Source: UBA4744 sp963723165
Lineage (GTDB): Bacteria > Actinomycetota > Acidimicrobiia > Spongiisociales > UBA4744
Reading direction: 5' to 3'
Length of the DNA: 64,000 bases
Assembly (NCBI GenBank): GCA_963723165.1
Contig: CAVRPP010000011.1
Coordinates: 1-64,000 of the forward strand
This document shows positions 28,363-36,922 of this stretch, in pieces. The notes under the pieces were generated by a model. That model saw nothing but the letters and a program-made list of their open reading frames with translations. It did not search any database and was not told the origin of the DNA. The translations under genes were made by a program, and so were the position numbers. Within the stretch, counting starts at the first letter, position 1; the number at the start of each line of letters is the position of its first letter.

Positions 28363-29753
28363 CCATTTCCGAGACGGTGCAGCTGGGGCACCCCACGGTG
28401 CGGACCGGGGACCGCCGCCTGCCGGCGCGCTCGGGACAGAGCTATTTCGTTCGGACCTTTGGTTGCCAGATGAATGAGCACGACAGTGAGCGGATAGCCG
28501 GGATGTTCGAATCAGACGGGATGCAGCCGGTAGGGGATTACGAGTCCGCCGACGTGGTGTTCATCAATACCTGCACCATTAGAGAGAATGCCGACAACCG
28601 CCTGTATGGCAACCTCGGACAACTCAAACAGCTCAAAGATCGCAATCCGGACCTGCTGTTGGTCGTCGGCGGATGCGCCGCTCAGAAAGACCGTGATCTG
28701 GTGCGGGAGCGGGCTCCCTGGGTCGACGTGGTGCTCGGTACCCACAATCTGGACCGTGTGCTCGACCTCATGGATCACGCTCAGGAGTGGGGGGCGGTCA
28801 CGGAGATTGCCGATGAACTCGCGGCGATGCCGTCCTCCCTGCCTGTACGCCGTGAGGTCGATCACGCCGCGTGGGTGGCCATTCAGATCGGCTGCAACAA
28901 CACATGCACATTCTGCATCGTGCCGGCCGTGCGAGGAGTGGAAGTCAGCCGACGTCCGGGCGATGTCATTCGCGAGGTGGAACAGCTTGCCGCCGACGGA
29001 GTGGTTGAGGTAACCCTGCTGGGCCAGAACGTCAACACCTACGGTCGCGATCTAGCCATCGACGGCAAGCGCCGCCCGGTCTTCGCCGACCTGCTACGCC
29101 GGGTCGGCTCCGTTGAGGGCATCGGCCGGGTGCGGTTTACGAGTCCACATCCGGCCGACTTTCGCGAGGATGTTGCTCAGGCGATGGCAGAAACACCGTC
29201 AGTCTGCGAACAGCTGCATCTGCCCTTGCAGTCGGGCAGCGACCGGGTGCTGGCCCGTATGCACCGGGGGTACAACGTCGACCGGTATCTCACGCGACTG
29301 GCCATGGCCCGTTCCTACATCCCGGATCTGGCCGTGTCGACCGACATCATCGTGGGATTTCCGGGGGAGACGGAAGAGGATTTCCTGCAGACGCTGGCGG
29401 TGGTGGCCGAGGCCCGGTACGACCAGGCGTTCACCTTTTTGTTTTCGCCCCGGCCCGGCACTGCGGCAGCCGGCTACACGGACAGCTTCATCGACCCGGA
29501 CGTCGCTCAGGAGCGCTACGAGAGACTCATTGCACTGCAGAATCGGATCTCTTTGGAGATGAACCAGGCAGATGTCGGCAAGGTCTTGGAGATACTGGTT
29601 GAAGGGCCATCCCGCAAAGATCCCGGAGTCATAGCGGCACGCAGCCGCAGTAACAAGATGGTGCATGTGACGGGGTCGTACGTTCCGGGAACGTTTCTGA
29701 GTGCGCGCGTCGACACGGCCGCTCCTCATCATCTGTTCGGGACCGTGCTCTGA
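28359..29753 (+). CDS. miaB: tRNA-2-methylthio-N6-dimethylallyladenosine synthase MiaB
   Basis: The 464-aa radical-SAM methylthiotransferase acts on A37 of tRNAs after MiaA has added the isopentenyl group. Auxiliary-cluster cysteines occur in FGCQMNEHDSERI, NTCTIREN and GGCAAQ; the SAM cluster motif CNNTCTFC is near residue 178, and a TRAM domain is at the C-terminus. Its start overlaps the rny end by 4 nt, which supports the frame-corrected rny. miaA follows directly, so the two steps of ms2i6A synthesis are encoded side by side. Confidence 0.95.
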   Translation: MTISETVQLGHPTVRTGDRRLPARSGQSYFVRTFGCQMNEHDSERIAGMFESDGMQPVGDYESADVVFINTCTIRENADNRLYGNLGQLKQLKDRNPDLLLVVGGCAAQKDRDLVRERAPWVDVVLGTHNLDRVLDLMDHAQEWGAVTEIADELAAMPSSLPVRREVDHAAWVAIQIGCNNTCTFCIVPAVRGVEVSRRPGDVIREVEQLAADGVVEVTLLGQNVNTYGRDLAIDGKRRPVFADLLRRVGSVEGIGRVRFTSPHPADFREDVAQAMAETPSVCEQLHLPLQSGSDRVLARMHRGYNVDRYLTRLAMARSYIPDLAVSTDIIVGFPGETEEDFLQTLAVVAEARYDQAFTFLFSPRPGTAAAGYTDSFIDPDVAQERYERLIALQNRISLEMNQADVGKVLEILVEGPSRKDPGVIAARSRSNKMVHVTGSYVPGTFLSARVDTAAPHHLFGTVL

Positions 29754-29767
29754 TCCGCAACCTGGCT

Positions 29768-30661
29768 TTGCTGGGCCCCACCGCGGCCGGGAAGAGCAGC
29801 CTGGCCCTGCGCCTTGCCGAAGACATGGGAGCCCACATCATTTCGGTCGACTCCATGCAGGTGTATCGGGGAATGGACATCGGAACTGCCAAGCCAACAG
29901 ATCCCGAACGGGCCCGGGTTCCCCACCACATGATCGACCTGGTGGAACCTCACGTGCGGTTCAGCGTTGCCGAGTTCCAGGCCGAGGGTCGTCGAGTCCT
30001 GCAGGGCCTGGGTGACCGGGGGATACCTTCACTGATCGTGGGTGGATCGGGTCTTCATTTCCGGGCACTCGTAGACCCGCTCGAGTTCCCACCTCACGAT
30101 CCGGACCTACGAGCCCGTATAGAGGCGATGGGGAAGGAGGCTGCCCGGGATCGGCTCGTTGAGATCGATCCAAAGGCAGAGGAAGTGCTCGATATGGCGA
30201 ATCCTCGCCGGGTGGAACGAGCCGTCGAGGTGTACGAACTAACCGGTCTCACCCCAACGGCCCGGGCTGCGCAGCCGACCGCCCAAGCGGTAGCGGACTA
30301 TCGGTCGGTAACGCCGTTTACCGCCGTCGGAGTCGACCCTGGTCCCGAGCTCGCGCGCCGAATCGGGAACCGTTTACAGGAGATGATGTCGGCAGGTTTT
30401 CTAGACGAGCTCGCCCGGTTGGAGGGATCCTTGGGTCCAACCTCGTCCGAGGCCGTCGGGTACAAGCAGCTGCTGCCGGTGGTCCGGGGCGTGCTATCCG
30501 AGGCGGAGGGGACCGAACAGGCCGTGCGGGCCACTATGAGCCTCGCTAAACGACAACGAACGTATTTTCGCCGCGATCCCCGCATCGAGTGGGTACCGTG
30601 GTCGGGCGATCCATCGGAGCGCTACGAACTGGTGAAACGATCCCTTACGGAGCGAGTGTGA
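29768..30661 (+). CDS. miaA: tRNA dimethylallyltransferase MiaA
   Basis: The protein transfers dimethylallyl to A37 of tRNA, giving i6A for MiaB. It opens with the P-loop GPTAAGKSS and has the substrate block DSMQVYRGMDIGTAKPT. The listed TTG start (297 aa) places the P-loop almost at the N-terminus. A CTG at 29750, overlapping the miaB stop, would add six residues (IRNLAL) that fit the first beta strand, so the true start is unsettled. The stop overlaps the dapF GTG. Confidence 0.92.
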   Translation: MLGPTAAGKSSLALRLAEDMGAHIISVDSMQVYRGMDIGTAKPTDPERARVPHHMIDLVEPHVRFSVAEFQAEGRRVLQGLGDRGIPSLIVGGSGLHFRALVDPLEFPPHDPDLRARIEAMGKEAARDRLVEIDPKAEEVLDMANPRRVERAVEVYELTGLTPTARAAQPTAQAVADYRSVTPFTAVGVDPGPELARRIGNRLQEMMSAGFLDELARLEGSLGPTSSEAVGYKQLLPVVRGVLSEAEGTEQAVRATMSLAKRQRTYFRRDPRIEWVPWSGDPSERYELVKRSLTERV

Positions 30662-31419
30662 AGTTTCTCAAGATGGAAGGTCTCGGCAACGACTTCGTCG
30701 TGCTGGAGGGTCCCAGGGATGTTCGACCGTCACAGGTGAAGGCCTGGTGCGATCGCCGCCGGGGGATCGGCGCGGACGGGGTGCTGGTGGTGACTCCGCT
30801 CGCCGGCGATCGAGTGCGCATGGAGTACTGGAACGCCGATGGCAGCCCGGCCGAGATGTGTGGCAACGGGCTTCGCTGCGTAGCCCGCCTGGCCCGCGAT
30901 CGCGGCTGGGTCGGAGGGGACGTGTTTACCGTGGTCACCGCCGTCGGAGATCGCGAGGCGCGCATCGGCGCCGAGGTGACGGTCCAGGTGGGCGTACCCG
31001 AACCGCACCGAGAGAAGGCGATCGAAGTAGCCGGGATGGTCGTTCGCCGGGTCGACGTTGGAAACCCTCACGCGGTCGCATTTGTTGACGATCCGGCGGC
31101 CATCGCCGTCGAGGAGTTGGGGCATCGGATCGGAACCGACGCAGTCTTCCCGTCCGGTGCCAACATCGAATTCGCGGCCGTACGCGGAGAGAATCTCATT
31201 GAATTGCGGGTATGGGAACGGGGAGTGGGTGAGACCCTGGCATGCGGAAGCGGAGCAGCCGCTGCGACGGCGATCGCTCATGAGCTTGGACGGGTCGGAA
31301 AGACCACGACGGTTCGGCTTCCTGGTGGCGATCTGGTGGTGACCCTCGACGAACGTGGTGCCTGGTTGACGGGCCCCGCCAACTACGTATTCGAAGGGGA
31401 GTGGCATGAACCAGCCTGA
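30658..31419 (+). CDS. dapF: Diaminopimelate epimerase
   Basis: The 253-aa enzyme interconverts LL- and meso-diaminopimelate for peptidoglycan and lysine. Both active-site cysteines are seen, in EMCGNGLRC near residue 65 and ACGSGAAA near 198, and the N-terminal block GLGNDFVVL is normal. GTG 30658 overlaps the miaA stop (GTGA). The final codons overlap the hflX stub at 31406. Confidence 0.95.
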   Translation: MKFLKMEGLGNDFVVLEGPRDVRPSQVKAWCDRRRGIGADGVLVVTPLAGDRVRMEYWNADGSPAEMCGNGLRCVARLARDRGWVGGDVFTVVTAVGDREARIGAEVTVQVGVPEPHREKAIEVAGMVVRRVDVGNPHAVAFVDDPAAIAVEELGHRIGTDAVFPSGANIEFAAVRGENLIELRVWERGVGETLACGSGAAAATAIAHELGRVGKTTTVRLPGGDLVVTLDERGAWLTGPANYVFEGEWHEPA

Positions 31420-31528
31420 CGGGCGGGAGCGCGCCCTCCTCGTTGCAGTGAGAAAGGGCGAAACGTCCGCCGCCGCAGCTTCGCTCGAGGAACTGAGGGG
31501 ATTAGCTGAAACGCTTGCGGTTGGTTGA
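31406..31528 (+). pseudogene. hflX: hflX 5' remnant (40-codon stub)
   Basis: A 40-aa frame starts inside the end of dapF, has the composition of the HflX N-terminus (RERALLVAV … SLEELRGLAETL) and stops 5 nt before the end of the convergent lexA gene. In many Actinobacteria full-length hflX, a ribosome-splitting GTPase, follows dapF directly. Here the nucleotide-binding domain is absent, so the gene appears to have been deleted up to the lexA border. The assignment rests on a short similarity plus synteny. Confidence 0.6.
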
Positions 31529-31532
31529 TGGC

Positions 31533-32153
31533 TCAGCGAACTGCGCGCAGGACTGCAACCACTTTGCCGATGAGTTGCACACCGTCCTCGAACACCATCG
31601 ACTCGTAGGTCGGGTTCTCCGGAATGAGGTGCACGGCGCTTCCTCGCCGCTCGAATCGTTTGACCGTTGCCTCCTCCCCGTCCACGAGGGCGGCCACGAT
31701 CTCGCCGTTGGCGGCATCCTGCTGGCTGCGGATGACCACATAGTCGCCGTCGAGGATGCCGGCGCCTTCCATTGAGTCTCCATGCACGGCCAGCATGAAC
31801 ACGGGTCCCGAGCCGGTGAATTCGGTCGGAATCGTGAAGATCTCTTCGATCTGCTCCTCGGCGAGTATGGGTGTGCCGGCCGCGATTCGCCCGAGGAGGG
31901 GAACGTCTCGATGGGGGCTGCGTTCGATCGCGTCCCCGGAGGATTCGACCACCTCGATCGCTCGCGGTTTGGACGGGTCGCGCCGCAGATACCCGGCCTT
32001 CACGAGGCTCGAGAGGTGGCTGTGAACGGTTGAGGGTGAGCGGAGGCCGAGCACCTCGCCGATCTCGCGGACGGAAGGTGGATAGCCACGTTCGGCCACC
32101 TTGGTGCGAATCAGCTGGAGTATTTCTCGTTGGCGGGTGCTCAGCTGTTCCAT
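31533..32153 (-). CDS. lexA: LexA repressor, SOS regulator
   Basis: The 206-aa protein has an N-terminal winged helix (STRQREILQLI … SVREIGEVLGL), an Ala-Gly cleavage site in RIAAGTPI, the catalytic serine in HGDSMEG and the catalytic lysine in ATVKRF. It represses SOS genes until RecA filaments trigger self-cleavage. The ATG at 32153 is chosen because LexA proteins start just before the winged helix; the frame is open much further upstream. Two LexA boxes in its own upstream region imply autoregulation. Confidence 0.96.
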   Translation of the reverse strand: MEQLSTRQREILQLIRTKVAERGYPPSVREIGEVLGLRSPSTVHSHLSSLVKAGYLRRDPSKPRAIEVVESSGDAIERSPHRDVPLLGRIAAGTPILAEEQIEEIFTIPTEFTGSGPVFMLAVHGDSMEGAGILDGDYVVIRSQQDAANGEIVAALVDGEEATVKRFERRGSAVHLIPENPTYESMVFEDGVQLIGKVVAVLRAVR

Positions 32154-32166
32154 CGTCTGCCTTCCT

Positions 32167-32180
32167 CGAACGTGTGTTCC
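32167..32180 (-). promoter_or_regulatory. LexA box proximal to lexA
   Basis: CGAACGTGTGTTCC lies 13 nt upstream of the lexA ATG, one base off the perfect palindrome. It should mediate autorepression of lexA. Confidence 0.8.
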
Positions 32181-32207
32181 CAATGTACCGTGTCGGCCGT
32201 TGCGAAT

Positions 32208-32221
32208 CAAACATATGTTCG
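32208..32221 (-). promoter_or_regulatory. Second LexA box upstream of lexA
   Basis: CAAACATATGTTCG differs by one base from the perfect recA box and lies 54 nt upstream of lexA, in the divergent lexA/LysM-gene region. Confidence 0.75.
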
Positions 32222-32271
32222 CCATGGTTCCTCTTGGGCCTGGTTGGCACCAAGCCAACCGCGATTGGCCC

Positions 32272-32325
32272 TTGACATCGAACACCTGTTCGATAAGATG
32301 TGGAAGGGACACGAACACCTGTTCG
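32272..32325 (+). promoter_or_regulatory. SOS promoter of the LysM gene with two LexA boxes
   Basis: TTGACA (32272-32277) and TAAGAT (32294-32299) form a -35/-10 pair with 16-bp spacing. A LexA box CGAACACCTGTTCG occupies the spacer (32279-32292), and an identical second box follows at 32312-32325, near or after the transcription start. This should give tight repression until DNA damage. Confidence 0.88.
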
Positions 32326-32409
32326 ATCAGGTTTCTGTCACAGCCGGTTCGTACAGTGAACCGCAGATGGCGAAAACGCCGCCCGGCAAGTACAGCAGGA
32401 GGAAGAGCA

Positions 32410-32694
32410 ATGACGATCCGCACCAGCACTCTGACGAGAGCTGTAGTTCTCCTCACCGCGGTCGCCGTGGTCTTCTTCCTCCTGCTTGCTTCCGGCGCCG
32501 GAGCCGGCAACGACGTTCGCCCAACCGGCGTCCACGTGGTGACCGCCGGGGACACGATCTGGTCGATTGCAGCAACGCACACACCGGCCGGTGGCGATGT
32601 CCGCACTGTTGTGTTCGACATCAAGCGCATGAACCAGATGGACGGAAGCATGATCCAGGCCGGCGATCAGCTGGTGGTGCCGCTCGGTTCGTGA
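32410..32694 (+). CDS. SOS-regulated LysM membrane protein, division-inhibitor candidate (YneA/ChiZ-like)
   Basis: The 94-aa protein has one N-terminal membrane segment (about residues 10-30) and one extracytoplasmic LysM domain (VVTAGDTIWSIA …, about 42-92) expected to bind peptidoglycan. Position and control match Rv2719c/ChiZ of mycobacteria and YneA of Bacillus: divergent from lexA, upstream of nrdR, LexA-controlled, small, with LysM. Those proteins delay cell division after DNA damage. The division role here is inference from synteny. A ribosome-binding site (GGAGGAAGAG) supports ATG 32410. Confidence 0.88.
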   Translation: MTIRTSTLTRAVVLLTAVAVVFFLLLASGAGAGNDVRPTGVHVVTAGDTIWSIAATHTPAGGDVRTVVFDIKRMNQMDGSMIQAGDQLVVPLGS

Positions 32695-32750
32695 CAGCCG
32701 GCTCGGAGGCCGGATCACCGACTCGTCACATGGGGTACCCTCGGTGCGAC

Positions 32751-33212
32751 ATGCAATGCCCCTTCTGTGCATCTTCTCGTACTCGCGTCATCGACAGCCG
32801 TCCAATCGAAGATGGCTCCGCTATTCGCAGGCGCCGTCTCTGCGAAGTCTGCGAGAACCGTTTCACCACCTACGAACGCAGCATGGTCCCTCTGGTCGTC
32901 CGCAAGCGGGATGGTCGATTGGAGCCGTTCTTGGTTGAGAAGGTTCGGGCCGGGTTTGAGAGCGCCCTGGCCGATCGGCCGGTTACCCGGAAGAGACTCG
33001 AGGCGATGATCGCCGACGTTGAGGCCGCGGCCCGTAGCCATGGGTCCAGGGTCGATTCCGATGACATCGGTCGGGCGGTGCTCGCCCAGCTGCGGGACGT
33101 CGATCAAGTCGCCTACTTGCGGTTCGCCAGCGTGTACAAGGAATTCCAGGGAGCGCAAGATTTTGAGCGGGAGATGGCCGCTCTAGAAGATCCCGTTGAG
33201 TCTGCCGGCTAG
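32751..33212 (+). CDS. nrdR: Transcriptional repressor NrdR
   Basis: The 153-aa protein has an N-terminal zinc ribbon (CPFC … CEVCENRFTTYE) and an ATP-cone domain (VVRKRDGRLEPF onward) that senses ATP/dATP. It represses ribonucleotide reductase genes through NrdR boxes; no nrd gene or clear NrdR box is visible in this window. TACCCT 9 nt before the ATG suggests a leaderless start. Its place next to lexA and beside dut links it to nucleotide supply and DNA repair. Confidence 0.95.
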   Translation: MQCPFCASSRTRVIDSRPIEDGSAIRRRRLCEVCENRFTTYERSMVPLVVRKRDGRLEPFLVEKVRAGFESALADRPVTRKRLEAMIADVEAAARSHGSRVDSDDIGRAVLAQLRDVDQVAYLRFASVYKEFQGAQDFEREMAALEDPVESAG

Positions 33213-34695
33213 CCGAGATCCCCAGTAAGCCGGGTCAATGTCGTGTCAAACTTGTCTAATTCGGCACTCGCCCATTCGGCCACGGTTTGCAGTGGATCGG
33301 CGATTCCCGCGGTGACTCGATCCACGGTGGTCTGGAGCTCGTCGACCAGTTCGGTGGCGGAGGTCAGATCGCTGGCTCGGAGAGCTGACAGATACTCGAT
33401 CTGCCACTCGGCGTAACGACTGGCGAGGAGTTCTGCCTGCGCTCGATGGGACTCAAAAGCCGGGTCGTTGGGTAGGGCAGCGATCGCGTCGAGGGTGCCG
33501 GCGAGGCCCAATCCGAGCTCAACACCGAGCGCCGAGATCTCGTCGGGCGCAGCGGTGACCGGAAGCTCAGGCAGTTCGAACGCCCGACCGAACACCAGAC
33601 GGTAGGTAAGGGCGTCCCCCAGGCGGCGTTCGATGGTGAGCCCATCCTGAGATGCCTCCGCCATGTCAGAACGGACTGTGGTGAGGGCGTCAAGAGCGTC
33701 ACGAGACACCAAGGGTGGAGTGCTGGCGAGAGGCTCGGAAGCGTAGGTGAAGAGATTCCGGGAAGCCGTGTCGAGCTGGGACAGGGCCACGGCTGCATCG
33801 GAGAGACCGTCGCTGGTGACTCCCGGGTCGGTGATAGCGAGCATCACTTCGTTGGCGGTCGGGAGCACGTTTCGCGCTTCGACGACGGCGTCGCGATACG
33901 AGGCAGTTGCTTGTTCCGCCAGCCGATCCGGCAGGCGTACACCGACCTGGAGCATGGTGACCGCAATAAGCAGACCGAGCACGGCGGCGATGATCACCGT
34001 CCATCGGAACGTTCGCTCCGGAACCGCCTCGAATTCGCCGGAAGCCAGCTGGGCTGCAGGTTTGACGGCGGCATGTTCCTCGGTGGCGAACCACAAGCGC
34101 TCGATAAGGGTACCGGTGTCGGTGTTGTTGTCGTTCACCATGCGCATGTCGGACAGGGCCGGCATCTGGTCAAGGCCGACTTTTTCGGCCACCGCAATCT
34201 GCGCCGGAGGTTGCCACACCGGTTGGGGACTGCTCCTAGTGGTGACAGGTGGCACGAGGCCGATGTCCTCGTCCAGTCCAAGCATTTCTAGCATCGACGA
34301 GTTGTAGGTCGAACGGGATGACGAATCGGGCGGCGTCCACTGCGATGCCGGGGCCGGGGCGGGGCTTGCCGGCCGGATTGCGGGTGGCAAGTCGGGTTTG
34401 GTTCGCGAACGGGTCGTTGGGTGCGGCGGGGCGCCGGCCGAGGTCGCTCCTCTTGATCGGGACGGACACGTGGAGCGGGCGGCGTCGCCGTCTCCGGTCG
34501 GTCCGCTTTTCCGTTCGCCCGGTGTTGTCCGGCAGCCGGGCTGCGTCCGGGGATGAGGTGCTCCCACCGGCTGGGGGCACGGTGCCTGCCCCGGGCTGAT
34601 ACGAGGACGGGGCCGTCGATCGGGTGACCGGCCAGGCAATGATTCTCGCTGACAGTGACAGTGGCTTCGCAGGTTGTACAGTAAGCGTGTGGCAC
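33209..34695 (-). CDS. Zn-ribbon single-pass membrane protein, probably frameshifted
   Basis: The N-terminus, read from a GTG at 34695, has a Cys/His motif (YCTTCEATV … NHCLAGHP) like a small zinc ribbon. The rest of the protein, with a Pro-rich linker, one membrane segment (TVIIAAVLGLLIAVTML) and a long helical extracytoplasmic part, continues in another frame that ends at 33209. Changing frame once, by one base, between about 34300 and 34620 joins them. Family and function are unknown; the stop overlaps the nrdR stop region by 4 nt. The linker makes the exact shift point unclear. Confidence 0.6.
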
Positions 34696-34738
34696 TCACA
34701 TCTCCGTGGTGTGCCTCCGCCCAAGAAAGCCCCACGAC

Positions 34739-35173
34739 TTGCCCACGCAGATTAGCTTCCTCAAGCTCGATAGTGAACTACCTACGCCGTCGCACGCTCA
34801 TCCCGGTGATGGCGGGGTTGACCTCTATCCGCGCGAAAATGTCCTCCTCCAACCCGAGACGTGGATGATGGTGCCCACCGGAATCGCAGTTGCGATCCCT
34901 GAGGGTTATGCAGGAATGGTGGTTCCTCGCAGCGGACTAGCGGCCAGGAGCGGGATCGGGGTGGTCAATGGGCCCGGTCTGGTTGATGCCGGATACCGGG
35001 GTGAGGTCAACGTAATCTTGATTAACCACGGGGCCGAAACGCTCGAGCTCAAACGGGGAGAACGGATCGCGCAACTGGTAGTCGTGCCCGTCGTCGAGCA
35101 GGAATTTGTCGAGGTGGACGAGCTTCCCGAATCGGCGCGGGGAGCGGGTGGTTTCGGTTCGACGGGCCGGTGA
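34739..35173 (+). CDS. dut: dUTP diphosphatase
   Basis: The ~144-aa trimeric enzyme hydrolyses dUTP to dUMP, keeping uracil out of DNA. Motifs are GDGGVDLYP, PRSGLAARSGIGVVNGPG (shown as the motif II-III area), GYRGEVNV, and the C-terminal arm RGAGGFGSTGR. TTG 34739 is favoured since dUTPases start soon before the substrate strand; a GTG at 34706 is possible. The gene is divergent from the Zn-ribbon gene with only about 43 nt between the starts. Confidence 0.94.
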   Translation: MPTQISFLKLDSELPTPSHAHPGDGGVDLYPRENVLLQPETWMMVPTGIAVAIPEGYAGMVVPRSGLAARSGIGVVNGPGLVDAGYRGEVNVILINHGAETLELKRGERIAQLVVVPVVEQEFVEVDELPESARGAGGFGSTGR

Positions 35174-35243
35174 GGACCGGCGACCGGCAATTGCCAGGCG
35201 TTGTTGCACTTCCCACCGAAGGATTACACTGTCGACCGTTCAT

Positions 35244-35316
35244 GCGGAAGTAGCTCAGTTGGTAGAGCGCAACCTTGCCAAGGTTGAGGTCGCGGGTTCG
35301 AATCCCGTCTTCCGCT
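35244..35316 (+). tRNA. tRNA-Gly(GCC)
   Basis: A complete cloverleaf with acceptor GCGGAAG/CTTCCGC, anticodon stem CAACC/GGTTG around TTGCCAA (anticodon GCC) and the TTCGAAT T-loop. CCA is not encoded. It is the first of three tandem tRNA genes. Confidence 0.95.
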
Positions 35317-35346
35317 CCGCGAGGGGCGACTAGTCGCCCCTCTTCT

Positions 35347-35418
35347 GGCGACGTGGCCGAGTGGTTTAGGCACGGGTCTGCAAAACCCGTTACACCGGTT
35401 CGATTCCGGTCGTCGCCT
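35347..35418 (+). tRNA. tRNA-Cys(GCA)
   Basis: Acceptor GGCGACG/CGTCGCC, anticodon stem CGGGT/ACCCG with loop CTGCAAA (anticodon GCA), T-loop TTCGATT. It lies 30 nt after tRNA-Gly; CCA is not encoded. Confidence 0.95.
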
Positions 35419-35457
35419 CGGGTACCGGATGTGGTTTGATACACTCCTGGTCCCTGA

Positions 35458-35532
35458 GGGCGCTTAGCTCAGGGGGAGAGCGCTTCCCTGACGCGGAAGA
35501 GGTCGTGGGTTCAAATCCCTCAGCGCCCACCA
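35458..35532 (+). tRNA. tRNA-Val(GAC), integration site
   Basis: Acceptor GGGCGCT/AGCGCCC, anticodon loop CTGACGC (anticodon GAC), and encoded CCA at the end. The reading frame of an integrase remnant on the other strand ends inside this gene, the usual sign of a tRNA used as attachment site. Confidence 0.94.
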
Positions 35533-35534
35533 GA

Positions 35535-35560
35535 GAACCCCCCTAGAAATAGGGGGGTTC
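35535..35560 (+). terminator. Terminator after tRNA-Val(GAC)
   Basis: A perfect 11-bp stem GAACCCCCCTA / TAGGGGGGTTC with loop GAAA starts 3 nt after the tRNA. It should end the tRNA-Gly-Cys-Val transcript. Confidence 0.85.
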
Positions 35561-35561
35561 C

Positions 35562-36006
35562 TGCTATCTAGGTTCATCGAAATCGGAGTTGGGATCGCCT
35601 GGGTCCGTCCTGGGTCCGTCACGGATTGAGCCCATGCCTCGTCGAGACGCTCTGCAGCGGCCACATCAAGCCCATCAAACAGGTGGGCATAGGTGGTCAT
35701 CGTGACCATTGGGTTGGCATGACCGAGACGGTCGGCGATGACTCTTTCGTGTTCGCCCTGGGCGATCAGGATGGCAGCATGGCTGTGCCGGAGGTCGTGA
35801 TATCGGAGTGGAACGCCCACCGAAGCGGCTACGGCGGGGAGCCAGATCCGCCGCCGCCAATTGGTACGACAGATCTGGCCGCCCTTGGGGGAGGGGAAGA
35901 TCCTCTCTTGCTTCTCTCGACCTCGTGTAGATAGTCCTCGGTATTCGGGACCAGTCGGTCTCCTCCGGTCCCAGTTGGCGCTCAGCAGCCCGCATCCCAG
36001 TCTCAT
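35562..36006 (-). pseudogene. Tyrosine recombinase (phage/ICE integrase), C-terminal remnant
   Basis: The frame encodes only the catalytic half of a tyrosine recombinase: KGGQICRTNWRRR, RYHDLRHSHA (HxxR box area), RLGHANPMVTMTTYAHLF with the nucleophile Tyr. The first catalytic Arg region and the arm-binding N-terminus are missing, so it cannot be active. The open frame continues through the terminator into tRNA-Val on the opposite strand (to 35464). Such genes sit at the edge of islands inserted in tRNA 3' ends, so this marks an old integration. Confidence 0.8.
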
Positions 36007-36061
36007 GTAAGTCCGCTCGTCTGGTCCAGGAGGCTACGCGTTTCCCGAGTCGGCGGTGAGA

Positions 36062-36922
36062 TCAGAAGACGGTCACTGAATCAGCCAGGCGAGTGGGAGC
36101 TGCCGGATCGTGGGCCGGCAGGAAGACGGTCGGACGCTGCTGCGCGTAGTCAACGACCTGCCGTTTGCTTTCTCGGGTGGCGGCCACGTCGAACGAGATG
36201 CCAGGAATTCCGTCCCCCACGAGCTGGGTATCGGTGAAGACCATGTCGCCCGCGAAGAACAGGTCGACCTCAGGCGTCCTGAGGAGCACCGACTGGTGGC
36301 CATAGGAGTGGCCGGGAGTGGACACCGCCAGCAGGTCCCCGGCGGACGTCAGGGGCGCCGCCGACATGCCGAGCTCCGGCTCGGGCTGATGATCGACGAG
36401 CTGCGGATCGAGGTTGTCAGGCCACAGCGCAGGCACGGCACCCATCGGTCGATTCAGCTGTCGCTGATACTCGATACGAGACATCACGACCCTTGCCTCG
36501 GGGAATGACGCCAAGCCACCCACGTGGTCGAAGTGAAGGTGGGAGGTGACGATGGTGTCGACCGAGGACGGATCCACCCCAACCTCAGGGAGCTGCTCGA
36601 CCAACTCTTCGCCCTCTTCGACCTTCGCATCAAACTTGGTTCGATAGAGCCAGCGGGAGAAGGGATCGGGCGCAGAATGCTCGAGACCGGTGAGAGAGGC
36701 ACGCGTTTCGCCGACATCGACCACGAATACGCCTTCGGGGTGCTCAATGACGTAGGCCAACAGCGGCAGCGGGTCGGTGAGGCTACGGTCGACCAGGATC
36801 GCCGGCAGCCGCAGCGGGGCCGGGACTTTCATCTCCTCGTGGGCCGTGGTGATCCGGATGCTGCCGGCGGCAATGGCATGGACGGTGATTCCGTTGGAGC
36901 TGTGCCAGTGGGTGGATTGCAT
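36062..36922 (-). CDS. Metallo-beta-lactamase-fold hydrolase (lactonase-like)
   Basis: A 286-aa enzyme with the binuclear zinc motif HLHFDHVGG near residue 127, a second His in STPGHSYGHQS, Asp in FAGDMVF, and a final His in LPAHDP. The long insertion before the motif and the sequence style resemble N-acyl-homoserine-lactone lactonases (AiiA/AttM group) and related esterases; quorum quenching is therefore possible but unproven. No signal peptide. It stands alone, next to the integrase remnant. Confidence 0.85.
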   Translation of the reverse strand: MQSTHWHSSNGITVHAIAAGSIRITTAHEEMKVPAPLRLPAILVDRSLTDPLPLLAYVIEHPEGVFVVDVGETRASLTGLEHSAPDPFSRWLYRTKFDAKVEEGEELVEQLPEVGVDPSSVDTIVTSHLHFDHVGGLASFPEARVVMSRIEYQRQLNRPMGAVPALWPDNLDPQLVDHQPEPELGMSAAPLTSAGDLLAVSTPGHSYGHQSVLLRTPEVDLFFAGDMVFTDTQLVGDGIPGISFDVAATRESKRQVVDYAQQRPTVFLPAHDPAAPTRLADSVTVF

